Assembly: GCF_013426205.1 (NCBI RefSeq)
Contig: NC_089426.1
Location: 1,612,001-1,676,000, forward strand
Source of the DNA: Metarhizium brunneum
Taxonomy: Eukaryota; Ascomycota; Sordariomycetes; Hypocreales; Clavicipitaceae
Direction of reading: 5' to 3'
DNA length: 64,000 nt
Positions within the stretch are counted from its first letter, which is position 1. Each line of letters begins with the position of its first letter. Of the stretch, positions 1 to 11,371 are shown in pieces. The notes under the pieces were generated by a model, which saw only the letters and a list, made by a program, of their open reading frames with translations, had not been told where the DNA came from and did no database searches. The translations under genes were made by a program, and so were the position numbers.

Positions 1-1284
1 GGCTTCTCGTCGTCCGAGTCATCAGATGGGTCCCTCATCTCATCTCCTTCGTCCCCTTGCTCTCGCTTTCGCTTGATGGAGAACTCAACCTTACGGAGCT
101 GCTTCCTCAGCTTGTCCGCCTGCTTTTCGAGTTCTGCCGTCTTGGCTTGGTCCTTTTGCGCCAACTCGGCAGCTTTCTTTGCCTCCATTCGCGCTTTTGT
201 AGGATAATTCCTCCGTCGTTCAGCCAAGAACGCAGCAACGTCACTAATTCTGTTCGACTGTTAGTACATGATGAAAACAGCAGGATGGTAGTTTGACTTA
301 CTGAAGGGTTTCTGCACCAATCAAATCTGTGAGGATCTTCTCCTCACCCTCATCATCTTCGGTTTCTGATTCTACTCCTGGAGTTAGGCCGAGAGTGTTC
401 ACCTTACGTTTCTTCTTCTTTCCAACCGAGGGAGTATCTGTCTTAGGCTTATTACTGTCACTGTTGTGCTGCTTGCCAGTGCGGTTTTTATTGTAGTGAT
501 TGGATTGATGACCACTGCGGCCGCGGAAGCCATCTTTATTCCCGCCGCCTCGGCCTCTCCTTGGGTGATGGCCGGGATATGGAAACGGCGATAGAGGAAC
601 ACGAGGAGCACGGGGATTATGAGGGTATGACTGGTCATATGGCACTACAGCCGGTGGTAAAGGATCATGCAGGTACCCATGACGAACATGTTCCGTCCCG
701 GGCGGCTTTGGGCCTCCACGATCGCCATACCCTCCACGTCCGCGACTGTTGGGGTAATGTGAGGGCTGAGGAGGACCCTGTGGACTCCAATGCGAAGGAG
801 TTTGAACTGGGTGGACCTGATATGGCTGCCCATATGGTTGTGTGGAGGCATATGATGGCGGTTGCGCATGCTGGGAAGTTGTTGGATATGCTTGAGGGCC
901 ATAACCTGGGTGGTAGTTGGAAGTAGACAAGGGTGCAGGGGCATGGGGATGTGTGCCGTGAGGTGCATGAGCGGCATGTTCACCAGGCCACTGTGGCGGA
1001 TAAGGCGGATGAGGCGGATAACTGCCTACAGGAGCATGTGCGCCGCTGTAGGAGGCCTGATGATGTGGTGGATAGGGTTGACGCGAATATTCGAACGGAG
1101 CCTGAGAAGGTCCATGATGGTCTCGAGAACGGGGATACTGGCCGCCGCGACCCCGAGAACCTTGAAATCCCCCGCCTCCCCTATTTGGACCTTTGTGAGG
1201 ATATGAAACGCTCGGATGCGACGAGTAACCGGAACTTGACGGTGGAGGAGGCGGAGGAGGCGGACCGTAGCCGTAACCAGACAT
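1..1284 (-). CDS. NUFIP-domain protein (snoRNP assembly factor), 3' end beyond window
   Basis: Exons are 302-1284 and 1-249, with a 52-nt intron (250-301, GTAAGT..CAG). The coding strand runs off the left edge, so the C-terminus is missing. The first ~270 residues are low-complexity, rich in Pro, Gly, Tyr and RGG (MSGYGYG then a run of prolines; several GRGG boxes), typical of RNA-associated disordered regions. A lysine-rich stretch and an acidic patch follow. Across the splice junction comes a conserved block (ISDVAAFLAERRRNYPTKAR) that I recognise as the NUFIP1 family signature. NUFIP1 and yeast Rsa1 act in box C/D snoRNP assembly with the R2TP chaperone; that role is inferred here. A longer in-frame start at 1386 exists, but the ATG at 1284 gives the usual N-terminus. 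Confidence 0.75.
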
Positions 1285-2043
1285 GACGACTGGATCGGTT
1301 GGAGTAGCTGCAGCTTGCGGCGCTACCGACAGAACACTTGTCTGTATATCAGTATTGAACGGAGGGTTCAAGCAATTGCATCGCAAGGGTTCCGATACGA
1401 GATCAAGTAGGGTATCTGTGTCGTTGATATTCGAACCACCGCTTGGAGTAATGAAGAGCGCGTAGACGGTCCAATCTTGGAAGAAGAGGTACGCAACCGC
1501 AAATCTAAAGACTCCAACAAAGACACAAAGACTCTAAGATGAACCCGAACTAGACAAAAAAGCAAGAATGCAAGTATAAACTGAAAAGTAGACTAGTTGG
1601 AAAGAAAGGGTGGAAGAAAAGAGTAAAGAGTAACCAGGTGGCAAGATGTCGAGGCGGTCAGAGGTTGAGCGCCGCGACAAGATGGAATCGACAAGAAGAT
1701 GGACAAGTCAAGCCTCGTGCCTGAACTTTCAGAACTGTTTCGCTATTGGGGCTGGTACGGCCTGCATAGTGGGTCCCGAGTCTTGGTGCATGCCATACAC
1801 ACGCAGCAGGCGGTGAGGCTGGGGTCTGGGAGTTGCATGGCAGAATACAATCTCTCAATTTTGGCGTATCCATGACCTGATTGGCTGGGCGCAAACGAGT
1901 TTCTGTACCACGACCAGACTTGTCAAATAATTGAACAGACTGTGTGGACTGCCGGTGGACAGAGGCATTCTCTATTGCATATGCTATATAGCTGAGAATC
2001 CGCTTCTGTTCGCGGCCGGAGCCTGAAGCACAAGTCCGTGACA
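1285..2043. promoter_or_regulatory. Divergent intergenic region NUFIP / RPC25
   Basis: This is 759 bp between two divergent start codons, the snoRNP factor on the left and the Pol III subunit on the right. It contains purine-rich stretches around 1500-1630. I see no convincing gene or RNA in it. Its role as a shared promoter is inferred from geometry only. Confidence 0.5.
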
Positions 2044-2885
2044 ATGTTCATCCTGGTAAGCCATTGTCCCTCGATGCGACACCCTACACCATTACTAACC
2101 CGTCTTATGAAGACCAAAATCTCAGACCTGGTGCAAATTGCTCCAGAGGACTTTTCAAAACACAGCATAGTCGCCATTGAAGATAACATTAATGCCAAAT
2201 ATGCCAACAAGGTACACTCTTGCTCACAATCCCACCTCGACTCAGAAAGCGAAAATGCCAACTTAGCTATTGTAGGTCATTCAGAAGATTGGACTGTGTA
2301 TCTGTCTGTACGATATCCTCTGGTCCTCCGAAGGCTTGATAGGTCACGGGACGGGACTAGTCAACGTCAATGGTATGGGAAAACTTGCCACTCATCGCGT
2401 CTATCAAGGGTCCGCTGACGAAATCAAAACCAGTTGAGTTCCGCATGGTGGTGTTTCGTCCGTTCAAGGGCGAAGTCATGCTCGGCAGGATACGGAGCTC
2501 TACGCCAGCGGGCATTAACTTGAGGACGGATTTCTTTGACGACATTTTCATTCCCTTTGAGGAGCTGCCACAGGGTGCGGAGTAGTAAGTGCCTCCTGCG
2601 ACGGCTGATGATGCTTTGGGGCTAGTAAGCGGCATAGAATGGTTTCACTGACCGGCCGACAGTAATCATAGTGAGCAGCTTTGGATCTGGAACCTTGAAG
2701 ACGATAGGCTATTTTACGATAATCACGAAATGGTTCGTTTTCAAGTCATTGACGAGGAGTGGCATGACCAGACGCCGGCCGGACCAACGCAAGGGGAAGA
2801 AACCCCAGCCAAGACGCCTTATAGGATCAAGGGCAGCATGGCTCGTGAAGGTCTTGGTGCGTGTCTGTGGTGGGATGGCGCATGA
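2044..2885 (+). CDS. RPC25: DNA-directed RNA polymerase III subunit RPC25 (Rpc8)
   Basis: Five exons: 2044-2055, 2113-2211, 2276-2372, 2434-2584 and 2663-2885. Joined they give 193 residues with every junction in frame. The first exon codes only MFIL. The N-terminal half (TKISDLVQIAPEDF, then a conserved NKV..VGLCICLYD stretch) is the Rpb7/SHS2-like domain. The C-terminal half (FRMVVFRPFKGEVMLGRI through GSMAREGLGACLWWDGA) is the OB-fold of the Rpc25 family. The family partners Rpc17 to form the Pol III stalk used in initiation at tRNA and 5S genes. The length is close to the yeast protein (about 212 aa). The gene ends 79 bp before the stop codon of the convergent EMC3 gene. Confidence 0.93.
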
Positions 2886-2964
2886 TAGGTTCACGGAGTG
2901 CACTAGTAGGCACACCCGCCGACATGGAGTCTTGTACATTAAGTTTTGTCCATCTAGCATGAAT

Positions 2965-3918
2965 CTACGACTTGATACCCTGAAGCAGACGCTCCTCAAC
3001 GTCGTCCAATACTGAGTAGTGCTCAATGACCGCCAGATTCTCGGCCTCAGTCTTGAACTGCTTGTCGGGGTCCTGCCCAGGGCCGCCCATAGGGTTCATT
3101 GGCATTTGCTGCGCCGCCATTTGTTGTGCCATTTGACTAGCGGCTAGGAGATATTAGCACGTATATGCCACAGCAAATCGACGACCGACACTCACCATTG
3201 TCGCTTCCAAGGAGAAATACGTAAACGAATTGGAGGCCAAAGATGCAGAGAAAGTACCAGCTGATACTTGACATCCACCGGGGGTCCATGTCCTTGGTCT
3301 GCACACCAGCCTGCAACATGCTCTTGAACTTGATGGTAATAGGGAAAGGCAATTTCACTAAGCCGAGTCAGCTTTCCCGCAAAACACCGTTCTCCCATTA
3401 GTAGTCAAACATACTGATGACGTAGCCACTAAAAAAGGCGTTAATCCAACTCATAATAAGTGTATTCGGAATAATCATGGCCATGTTGTTCTTCATCATG
3501 CCCATCATGCCGTCCATGGCGCCAGGGTCCGTGAGCGGGTTGGCCGGCGGCTGACCTTTGCGGTCCGGCTCCTTGAGGTATGCACCCGACTCGTACCCGG
3601 CGCACAGAGTCTCCCGGCGTTGCTCAAAGGCCTTTTGCGAGAGAACGTGATAGTTTGACCGGAGCGTGACGCCGTGAGCCAAGGCGCGCTGCTCCCGCAT
3701 GCCCTTGGCATCGAGCTTCTTGGGAGCGGTGGCCATGAGGACGGAAGCGTAATGACGAAGGACTCCGGTAAGAACCATGACAACGGTGATGGGGATCAGG
3801 ATCCAGTAGCTGCGACATTGTTAATATCTATCGGGACGTTGGATACTGGCGACGGGAGGTGTCGAGCATACAATAGCTGGGGATCCCGGTGGAGGGTCTG
3901 CACTGGTAGTTGCGCCAT
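2965..3918 (-). CDS. EMC3: ER membrane protein complex subunit 3
   Basis: Four exons on the minus strand: 3872-3918, 3415-3809, 3196-3357 and 2965-3143 (260 aa, almost exactly the family length). The N-terminus MAQLPVQTLHRDPQLF leads into a first membrane helix (about residues 18-36). Two more hydrophobic helices lie near 118-138 and 178-196 (ISWYFLCIFGLQFVYVFLL). Between the first two sits the conserved charged segment with REQR, LSQKAF and a Met-rich patch before the second helix. EMC3 is an Oxa1/TMCO1-superfamily subunit and forms the insertase core of the EMC for tail-anchored and polytopic proteins. It shares a 395-bp divergent promoter with the signal peptidase subunit gene. Confidence 0.93.
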
Positions 3919-4313
3919 CGTCAATATATTCCAGTCGGCAGCTCGCGGAAGAGAGAATGAGGAGAAATTGAGCGATCCTAAGCGCTCGTCGACTGCCTAA
4001 ACGACGGAGACGGAGGTGGTCAGCGGTTGGAAGCAGTTGGGTCCTCGAGCCAATTACGCACAGAACAAACAGCATCAGCTTTCCTGGCGGAGCTTTGGTT
4101 TCTGCCGCCACCGCCTTCCCGATAGGGGTCACACCACCCGCTTGCTGAGGCTACAGCTAAGGCCAGCTCTCCAGATCCCTTCCAGCCCCACGGTCGACTT
4201 AGATACATCGGACCAGTTGTCATCTGGAGGAAACCTCGCCGTACCATATTTTTGTTCAACAATTCGAATTCCCCTTCCTGCACCGCGAGCAGTTCGCCGA
4301 TTCAACCTCAATT
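3919..4313. promoter_or_regulatory. Bidirectional promoter EMC3 / SPC2
   Basis: 395 bp separate the ATG of EMC3 (minus) from the ATG of SPC2 (plus). There is no room for another gene. Both products act in the ER membrane on nascent secretory or membrane proteins, so co-expression from this spacer is plausible. I could not identify a specific factor site with confidence. Confidence 0.55.
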
Positions 4314-5099
4314 ATGGCTGCAGAAAAAATCAGTCTGTACAATCTTGCAGGTAAATCCCACCATCAATGGCAGCATGACATCCCCAGGTAATTCGCGAAA
4401 GCTAACGCATGTCAGACCTCAAAAATACATCCGATGACGCTCTCCCCAACTACCTCAACTCCCTCAAATTCAAACAATCCCACTTCCTGACCGACGTCCG
4501 GCTGGCCCTGGGCTACGGCGCATTCGCCATCGCCGCCGCCTGTTTCGGATGGGACTACAAATTCGGCTTTGAAAACACAAAGTACTACACTGCTGCGGCT
4601 GTTGCCATATACACCCTGCTGAATGGCTTCCTTACGTTTTGGACGTCGACTGTGGAGAAGGGCACCGTGTACCAAGGAACGGCACCTTCAGGGGAGCGGG
4701 TTAGTTGTCCCAGACGTTGCCTTCATTTCTTCGGTGGATATCTACTAACAAGCGTAGATTACAATCCGCACAAACACAAAGAAAAACGACCCGACGTACT
4801 ACGTAACTGTCATCTCGGAACAAAAAACCGGCGAGCCAAAGACGCTCGAAATCTCAAAGTCCTTCGCGTCATGGTTCGACGAGACCGGTCGCTTCGTCCC
4901 TAAGCCCTTCCAGGAATTCCTGGCTACTTCCGTCCCGGCTATTGGCAAGCAGGACCCCAAGAAGATCATGTCTGCTTCACAGGACGTGTATGGTGCTAAT
5001 GCCGAGGTGTTGGATGCCATGTTGGCGGGGACTGGGGCTACTGGTAGTGCCACGGGTGCGAATGCGACTGAGTCGAAGGGTAAGCGGAGAAAGGCTTGA
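4314..5099 (+). CDS. SPC2: Signal peptidase complex subunit 2 (SPC25 family)
   Basis: Three exons: 4314-4350, 4416-4699 and 4758-5099, giving 220 aa. The N-terminus MAAEKISLYNLADLKNTSDD is followed by a short cytosolic segment and two adjacent membrane helices (about residues 41-58 and 69-88) joined by a short FGFENTKYY turn. A cytosolic domain follows, with ITIRTNTKKNDPTYYV and a SFASWFDETGRFV block typical of the SPC25/SPC2 family. The C-terminus is Ala/Gly/Lys-rich and ends KGKRRKA. SPC2 is a non-catalytic subunit that helps link the signal peptidase to the Sec61 translocon. Confidence 0.93.
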
Positions 5100-5366
5100 T
5101 TTAGGATGCCCGGTGAAGTCTGAGCTGTGACATGGGATGAGGGGAGGAGTTGGCATGGCGTTGATCTTGCAAAAGAGTCAAGATACCAGGTGCTAGCACT
5201 ATCCTGGATGTATAAAAGCAGTTAATCCTCTTTGAGAATAACTCGTTATGAGTAACTCTGACAGTAGTAAGCCGTCGTGTGAACCATTCGATGAATCTAT
5301 AAAGCATCACATTTACCCCGTGGAATCACAATCCAAAATCCTCCAAACACCCCCATATGCTGGAAT

Positions 5367-8300
5367 CTATTTCACATTTGCCCACGCACCCCGCGCCAAC
5401 CGCGCCGTACTCCTCAATTCACGCACCCTATGACCACACGCAGTTGATAAATCTCGCTGGACCTGTGGCTCATACGCCAACAAATGGCGAGACTCAAACA
5501 TTCGCGGCAGTCCACCTACAATCTCCAATGCTATCTTGCCACAGCCAGCCTGTACTTCTAAACTGGGAACTGCGTCTCCGTATTCAGCGGGCAACCAATC
5601 CGGTCGGTCGGCTGATTGCTGTCTGTTTGCGAAAATACTGGCACAAATCTTGATAAGGCTGCGGATGTGGTCCTCCGCTTGTTCGGAAGCTTCTACAAGG
5701 ATATCCTTAATAACTTGCAAGGCAGCCATGCCGTCGGTTCCGATGCCGAGATTCTGTGCGATAGCGATAGCGATTCGTAGAATCTTGTCTGCGTCTTGCT
5801 CGTAGATTGAAAAGTCCAAGTGTTTGACCATGAGTAGCACGGATATGCTGAAGTTGGTCCTGATGACGGGATCGGTAATGCTAGAGTCTTTGCCTAAGGC
5901 GACTTCTAGCATGGGTTTGATGAGCTCAATGTAGATCTTCTGGAGCCAGAGGAGTCGAACAACAGCGAAGTTTTCTTTTGTTAGAAATCTCTGAGGGACA
6001 ACGATGATTTCCAGTCCTCGTCCGAGCTGATAGCCGGACTGGACATCGTTCGGGGCTGTGCGTAATAGCTGAATCAGAGGTTGAATTTTGTTGCCACTGT
6101 ATCGTCTGAAGAGTCCTCCTATTAAGGAGAATATGGAAAAGCAAGTTTCCAGATTTGTTGCCAGCGGCCCGTTGGCACTGTCTGCTCTAGTCTTTTGCAA
6201 AGCATCTTGCAAGCTGGTTGCCACATTCGCCATGACGGAGTCGAGCGTCTCAATATTGTGTTTATTCGCCAATATCGCAAGGATGGATCTCCTCACAGGT
6301 CGCAATGCGACTTCACCGACAGAGCTACCAGTAGCTGTCCCTTCAGTTAAGATTTGTTGTGCCACGCCAGTTTCGTACTGTTTGTCATGTTAGTTTCATT
6401 GAGGTCTACTCAACGAGCGCGTACTTACAAATTTGGCTATTCTAGAAGGCCGCACAGACTCCAGTATTCCGAGAGACAGAATGCCCAAATACCCAGAGGT
6501 CAACCAAGTCCAAGATGATGGCCCTGATACATTGACCTCGTCTCCGCGGAAGAGGTTCAGTGCATATTTCTCCACCTCGAGGGAAGCCTGCTGAGACTCA
6601 TTGAATTCATGGACAATGAAACCAGCCAATTCAGATAGTAGAGAAAGATATCGGAGTTCCGGGTGTGGTTCTGAGCCATCGAAGTCGCTGCTTTTCGCAA
6701 GTTGGCCCCCAGTTTCGGTTGACTGCGTTGCCCGACGATATAGTGAGCCCACTATATGAAGACCAATCAATAAAGCGTCGGTACGAGCTTCACTAACAGA
6801 GGTCAAGGTTGACTGAACTGTTGGTACGGCAGGCTCGCTAAAGGCGGTCGCTGAGGAAAGTTGGGGATACTTAACGACAATTTGGTCCGAAGATAGAGTC
6901 CCCTCCTCCACTGCACTGGCCTTTGCATCCTTTTCTAAGCAGGCCTCATTGAAATATCTCACAGTTGAGTGGATTCCGGCAACCAAAAAACACCATATTC
7001 TTGGGCTAGTTGTCTGGTCAATAGCCGCCAACAACTCCAATTCAATAGTCCTCACGACTTGGACAAACTGTCTAAGTGACAATTCTAAGCTTGCTGACAG
7101 AGATGAGCAGCCAATATACGCCAGAAGCGGGCCCAGTGACTGGATTGTGTCTAATGAATCATGCGTAAGGTTGGCAATCGATTGTCGAAGGATAGACGAG
7201 GCTTTAGCAACTATCGACAGGAAGCCTCCAGGATATGCCTGGATTATCCTCTGTAGAGCCTTTACGGATTCATTGACCAGCTCATCGGCGCCGATTCTCC
7301 TAGACCTTTCGTCCCATTGCTGTGTGGAAATGTTAAACAGGGTCTCGCAGCTTTCAGCACATGTTGATATGGGTAGTAGCAACGCCAGGTCTGAAGTCTT
7401 GTGCCCTGCATCGGAAGCCAAGGACTTGACTTCCCTCTGCCCAATAAGAGCGCCAACACCTTGCACTGCCTCTGTAGACAGTTTGAAGTCCTCATCAGAT
7501 GCGGCGGGCTTTGCGGGCAGCTCCAAAGGCCCTTTGTAGACATCAGCATATAGAGTCTTGAAAACTCCATCCACCGCCGCGAAGTCATTTCTATCATGTT
7601 CTGACATTTCCACATCTGTGAGTAGTAAACGGGTTTCCAGAATGATGCGCAAAATTTTTAGAAGATCCTGGCTATGTGTTGGTGATTTCGGGTGACGAAG
7701 ATTCTCCTTGATGTGCGTAACTGCCGGTGCAACTATGAGAACAAAGGCGCTTGGGTTGGCGCTGAGCACACTAACAAGCAATCGACCAGCGGCGGTAGTA
7801 TACATTGGCGTTGCTAAATCAACTACACAGTCTCTCGTAACGGTCAGTGTGTAGTCGCGCAGGTCATCACCGGCCAGTCTTGTCGTAAGAGACTTCAGTA
7901 CTTCCAGCGTTGCCCAAATCGTGTCTTCGATTTCTCCGTTTCTGACTTCATACTTCAAACTGGTCCATATTCTGTTTGTATATGGTGTGATTGATTCCGT
8001 TGGGTCTTTGTACTCTTCCAGGCAAGCCCTTATTGTCCGCAAAACATCTACCTGTAACACTTGTAAGCTAAACAGTACCGGGCCGGGTCAGCTTCAGCTT
8101 ACCTTCACATTGACTGTCACACCATCTCCTTGGTCTAATTTACCAATCAGAAAAGGTAGAGAGAGCGAAGCAAGACGATAAGTTGATGAGAAGCATTTGC
8201 GCAGCTGCAACTTCAGTTCCTCAGGCGTCACGCCACTCTGCGCAGTGCGAGGTAGGGTGATGGGGAAGTATGCCTTGAATGTTCCATAAATCTCCTCTAA

Positions 8301-9145
8301 TATTTCCTTGGATGGCGGATACTCTGAAAGAAATAGTCGAAGTATATCAAACCAAACCATTAAGCAATCAGGGTCCCTCTCAGTTTGACAAAGATGAAGA
8401 AGATCCTTCATAAATGCGGTATCCTTACCGTCCCGCTGCTGAAGGTCCTTAGCGACCTCTGGATTGCTGACTAGCGACCTCAGCAGCTCGTAGACGGCAA
8501 GGCGAGTTTTCGATATCTGTCGAGGGAAGTCCTCTTTAAGAGTGCACACCTTTAGAATAATGTCCCTGCCACTGTTCGGGTGAAATGACTTCATGGCAAT
8601 AATTCGCGAAAGTGCAGTCGCCGACGGTAGAATACCAGCCTTGTGATCGACATCAAACATGGCTCCGAAAAATGCGACCAGGAGATTGACTGCATACTGT
8701 AAGATATCGGGCAGTGCATCGACCAGTGGCTATGGGAACTTACCCTGGCTGGGCTTGAGGGCCTCCGGGTTCAGGTAATGCAATGTCCGGGATAAGAACT
8801 CCAAGGCTGCTAAGCATTAGTGAGAGTAAACATTATGATAATAAATGTAGCGGCACAACCTCTTGATCTGGCGGTCCAGTCTGGTGTATCGCCGGCATCC
8901 CGCATCACATCGTCATCATTGCTGTCAGGCATCCATGGCTGAACAGACTCAACCCATCGTGCTACAGGGTTGGAATTCGGGGCGGCGGCTTCAATCTCTG
9001 TCCATAAATCAGTCATTTGAACTTGAATACGTATACATTTTGAGCAAGAATACGAACCCTTGGCAGCTTTCTGGGCAAAGCGGACTGATTTCGCCTTGTT
9101 GTCCTCCAGAACAAAGTCTAGAGCGAGCTGGCGAAAATCAGCCAT
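5367..9145 (-). CDS. MMS19: MMS19 / Met18, cytosolic Fe-S cluster targeting protein
   Basis: Six exons: 9058-9145, 8860-8997, 8745-8806, 8103-8696, 6429-8051 and 5367-6377 (about 1171 aa). The N-terminus MADFRQLALDFVLEDN and the segment FFGAMFDVDHKAGILPS are hallmarks of the MMS19 N-terminal HEAT region. The last exon carries the MMS19 C-terminal repeats (LLWLQKIY, then VRELRSTARLARGAW near the end). MMS19 delivers Fe-S clusters, with Cia1 and Cia2, to apoproteins such as XPD, DNA polymerases and primase, and hence affects DNA repair and transcription. The first donor (GTTCGT) and second donor (GTTGTG) are non-optimal, so the first exons are slightly less certain. It is divergent from ATP11. 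Confidence 0.88.
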
Positions 9146-9669
9146 GCCTTGAGGTGCGTGACGCACGACCGGCTGCCCTGGCAATATCAACCTGCCTGTG
9201 CTTTGAAAGATGCCTGATTTTTTGAGTTATGCGACGGATTTGTCTGCCAGCATGCGCTTGCGTTCTCCTTGGGGTATTGAGTCGCAAAGTGAGAGGGGCA
9301 GCAAGAGTTGACGATTGGCGACGCAAACAACTAGAGACAACTGGACGGTCTCGCGGTCCGCAGTGCAGCAAGGCCTTGAACCCTCTTGAATATTCCCAGC
9401 GGAAGCGTGAGCTGCAACTGGTAGCCCAATAGTCGTCCAAATATTAGAAATGGATTTTGAAGGTTTGATAGCCCGAGGTCGGGATGCAATTGATGGTGGG
9501 GTCAACCTTTGGCCCCACCAACGGTTCTTGAGCTGTTGTGGGTCTGGCATTGCCATGATCGTATCGAGAGGCCAACCTAGAATTTTGAGTCACTTGGCTT
9601 GCATCTTCCCTGCATCGACACGGCCAATCTACGCATCAACGCCGTAGGTCTGATGCATACTTACAAATC
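9146..9669. promoter_or_regulatory. Divergent intergenic region MMS19 / ATP11
   Basis: 524 bp between two divergent start codons. No gene-like reading frame with conserved content is visible, and no RNA gene is recognised. Its function as a shared promoter is inferred from position. Confidence 0.5.
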
Positions 9670-10653
9670 ATGGCTTCTGTAAGGATACCAGCACTCCGTC
9701 ATTTGGCGACCTACCCCTTGCGGTCTGCCGCGCGCCTGCAAACCCAGCGTCGATGGGCCCAGGTCCATGATGTCAGATTTCTAGTCACCAAGCAACCACC
9801 GCAAGCCTTGCTTGACAAGTACCGCGAGAAGCTCAATCAAAAGGCCAAGGACGAGGGGCATGGCAGCATTGACGACTTAAAATCTGCATATGCCGATAAA
9901 ATCGTTGCCGAGCGCATAAGAGACGCCATTGAATATCCGATTCCCACGATCCCCCAAGCTCCGGAAACCCCTATTTCGCAGCCGAATCGAGGGCCAATTC
10001 CGTCCCAACAGACCGCCAATGCAGCATCCGCACCACCAAGCCCAAGTGGCAAAGCTGCTGTGCAATCATTAGACGAGATTGTGGACGTTGAGAAAATCCG
10101 TGAGCTCCCGGAAAAGGAGCTGACAGCAGTTTGGAGACTTCGCCACGCCAACTCACCACATAAACTTTGCGCTGTCATTCCCACATCTTCCTACAAAGCC
10201 ATGGAGGAAATGGCACGCAAGTCACCCCAGTTCGTTTTACCCGTGCCTCACGAGAGCCAGGGGGCCGAGATTCACTTCTTGCAGTGGACCTTCGATGCCG
10301 CGTCCAACACCAGCACCGTGCTCTTCACTCAGCTGGCAGAGTTCAAAACCCGCGGCGAGTTCGCCCAGCCTCACACAACGGTGACGCACCACCTCGACTT
10401 GGTTGAAGACAAGGGCCTCGTATTGATGCAGGGACAGACCATGGAAGACCGGGGTGTGCAACCTGAACACGCCAAATGGCTTGTCATGTGCCTCCAGCGA
10501 TTCTACGGGGCCTGGGAAAGCACCGAAGCCGAGCTTGACGGCTCAAGGAAAGAGAGAGCCGACGAACGAAAGAAGCTGGTGGAGTGGTTTGGGAGCGGTG
10601 ACTCTAGATTTAGTGTTGAAAAGCTGCTTGAAGAGGCGGAGAGGATTGGATAG
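9670..10653 (+). CDS. ATP11: ATP synthase F1 assembly chaperone ATP11 (ATPAF1)
   Basis: Intronless, 327 aa. The first ~28 residues (MASVRIPALRHLATYPLRSA...) are basic, hydroxylated and free of acidic residues, as expected for a mitochondrial presequence. A helical segment (LLDKYREKLNQKAKDEG) and a Pro/Ala-rich linker follow. The ATP11 domain runs from about residue 130 (LDEIVDVEKIRELPEKEL, IW-type RLRHA, then FVLPVPHESQGAEIHFLQW) to about 285. ATP11 binds free F1 beta subunit in the matrix and prevents aggregation before assembly with alpha. The C-terminal ~35 residues are charged and variable. Confidence 0.93.
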   Translation: MASVRIPALRHLATYPLRSAARLQTQRRWAQVHDVRFLVTKQPPQALLDKYREKLNQKAKDEGHGSIDDLKSAYADKIVAERIRDAIEYPIPTIPQAPETPISQPNRGPIPSQQTANAASAPPSPSGKAAVQSLDEIVDVEKIRELPEKELTAVWRLRHANSPHKLCAVIPTSSYKAMEEMARKSPQFVLPVPHESQGAEIHFLQWTFDAASNTSTVLFTQLAEFKTRGEFAQPHTTVTHHLDLVEDKGLVLMQGQTMEDRGVQPEHAKWLVMCLQRFYGAWESTEAELDGSRKERADERKKLVEWFGSGDSRFSVEKLLEEAERIG

Positions 10654-11371
10654 ACAAGCTACCCGATTGTATAACTTGTACACTAGATAGACTGAGCTGT
10701 TTTATCTCTTTGTAAATCGTAGCAAGCCTTTTGGACATCCGGCATGACGGAATGTGCTTTCGCCTCGAAGTTGATCGCACATGCGTGGTGTTGCGCCTGG
10801 GATAAGACAAAAAACACTATATTTTGTTCCCATCATAGGCTTGATTTGATCTTATCGCAGCATATATATATATATACTTATGCATATACATTAAATGAAG
10901 GGGCACTGTTCGTTCTCATCGCCAGTCTCAGTCATCATATAGATTGCCGCTGTTAGGTTTATCGAAATAAGAGCGAAATCGACCAACTGAACTTTGTTCC
11001 AGGGCTTCCAACTCTAATTCTAGTTCGAATTCAATAGCTTTATGATACCAGGACCAGCTGAATGATAAAGTTATGTCTTTCTGTAGAGATGGAGCTCCGC
11101 AACTCATCTTGCGCCTATACTCGCTCATGATCATGGACGATTCATAAGCTTAGAAAACAAACCTTGGTCAGACAGACGAGAGATCCCAGCTGGCAGACAG
11201 CTGGCAGAGGAAATTTTACCTGCGACTGTTCCACTAAACTCCCTTCATATTCACTCTTGTCCCATTGATTACTAGTATGTTTGCATCTAACAGAGAACTT
11301 TCCGCTTTTACTTCATTCCCGATATTCCAAGTCAATCCAAACATCAACCAACTTCTGTTGACAAGGCCAAA
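10654..11371. other. Intergenic, with (TA)n microsatellite
   Basis: This gene-free 718 bp holds a short TA dinucleotide run at about 10861-10876 and a duplicated CAGCTGGCAG motif at 11187-11207 upstream of the first BTB gene. Nothing coding is supported. Confidence 0.5.
11187..11207. promoter_or_regulatory. Paired CAGCTGGCAG element upstream of BTB gene 1
   Basis: Two copies of CAGCTGGCAG (11187-11196 and 11198-11207) are separated by one base, ending 165 bp before the ATG at 11372. The same decamer, followed by a second CTGGCAG, lies at 12656-12679 before the paralogous gene. The core contains the palindrome CAGCTG. No factor is assigned. Confidence 0.45.
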
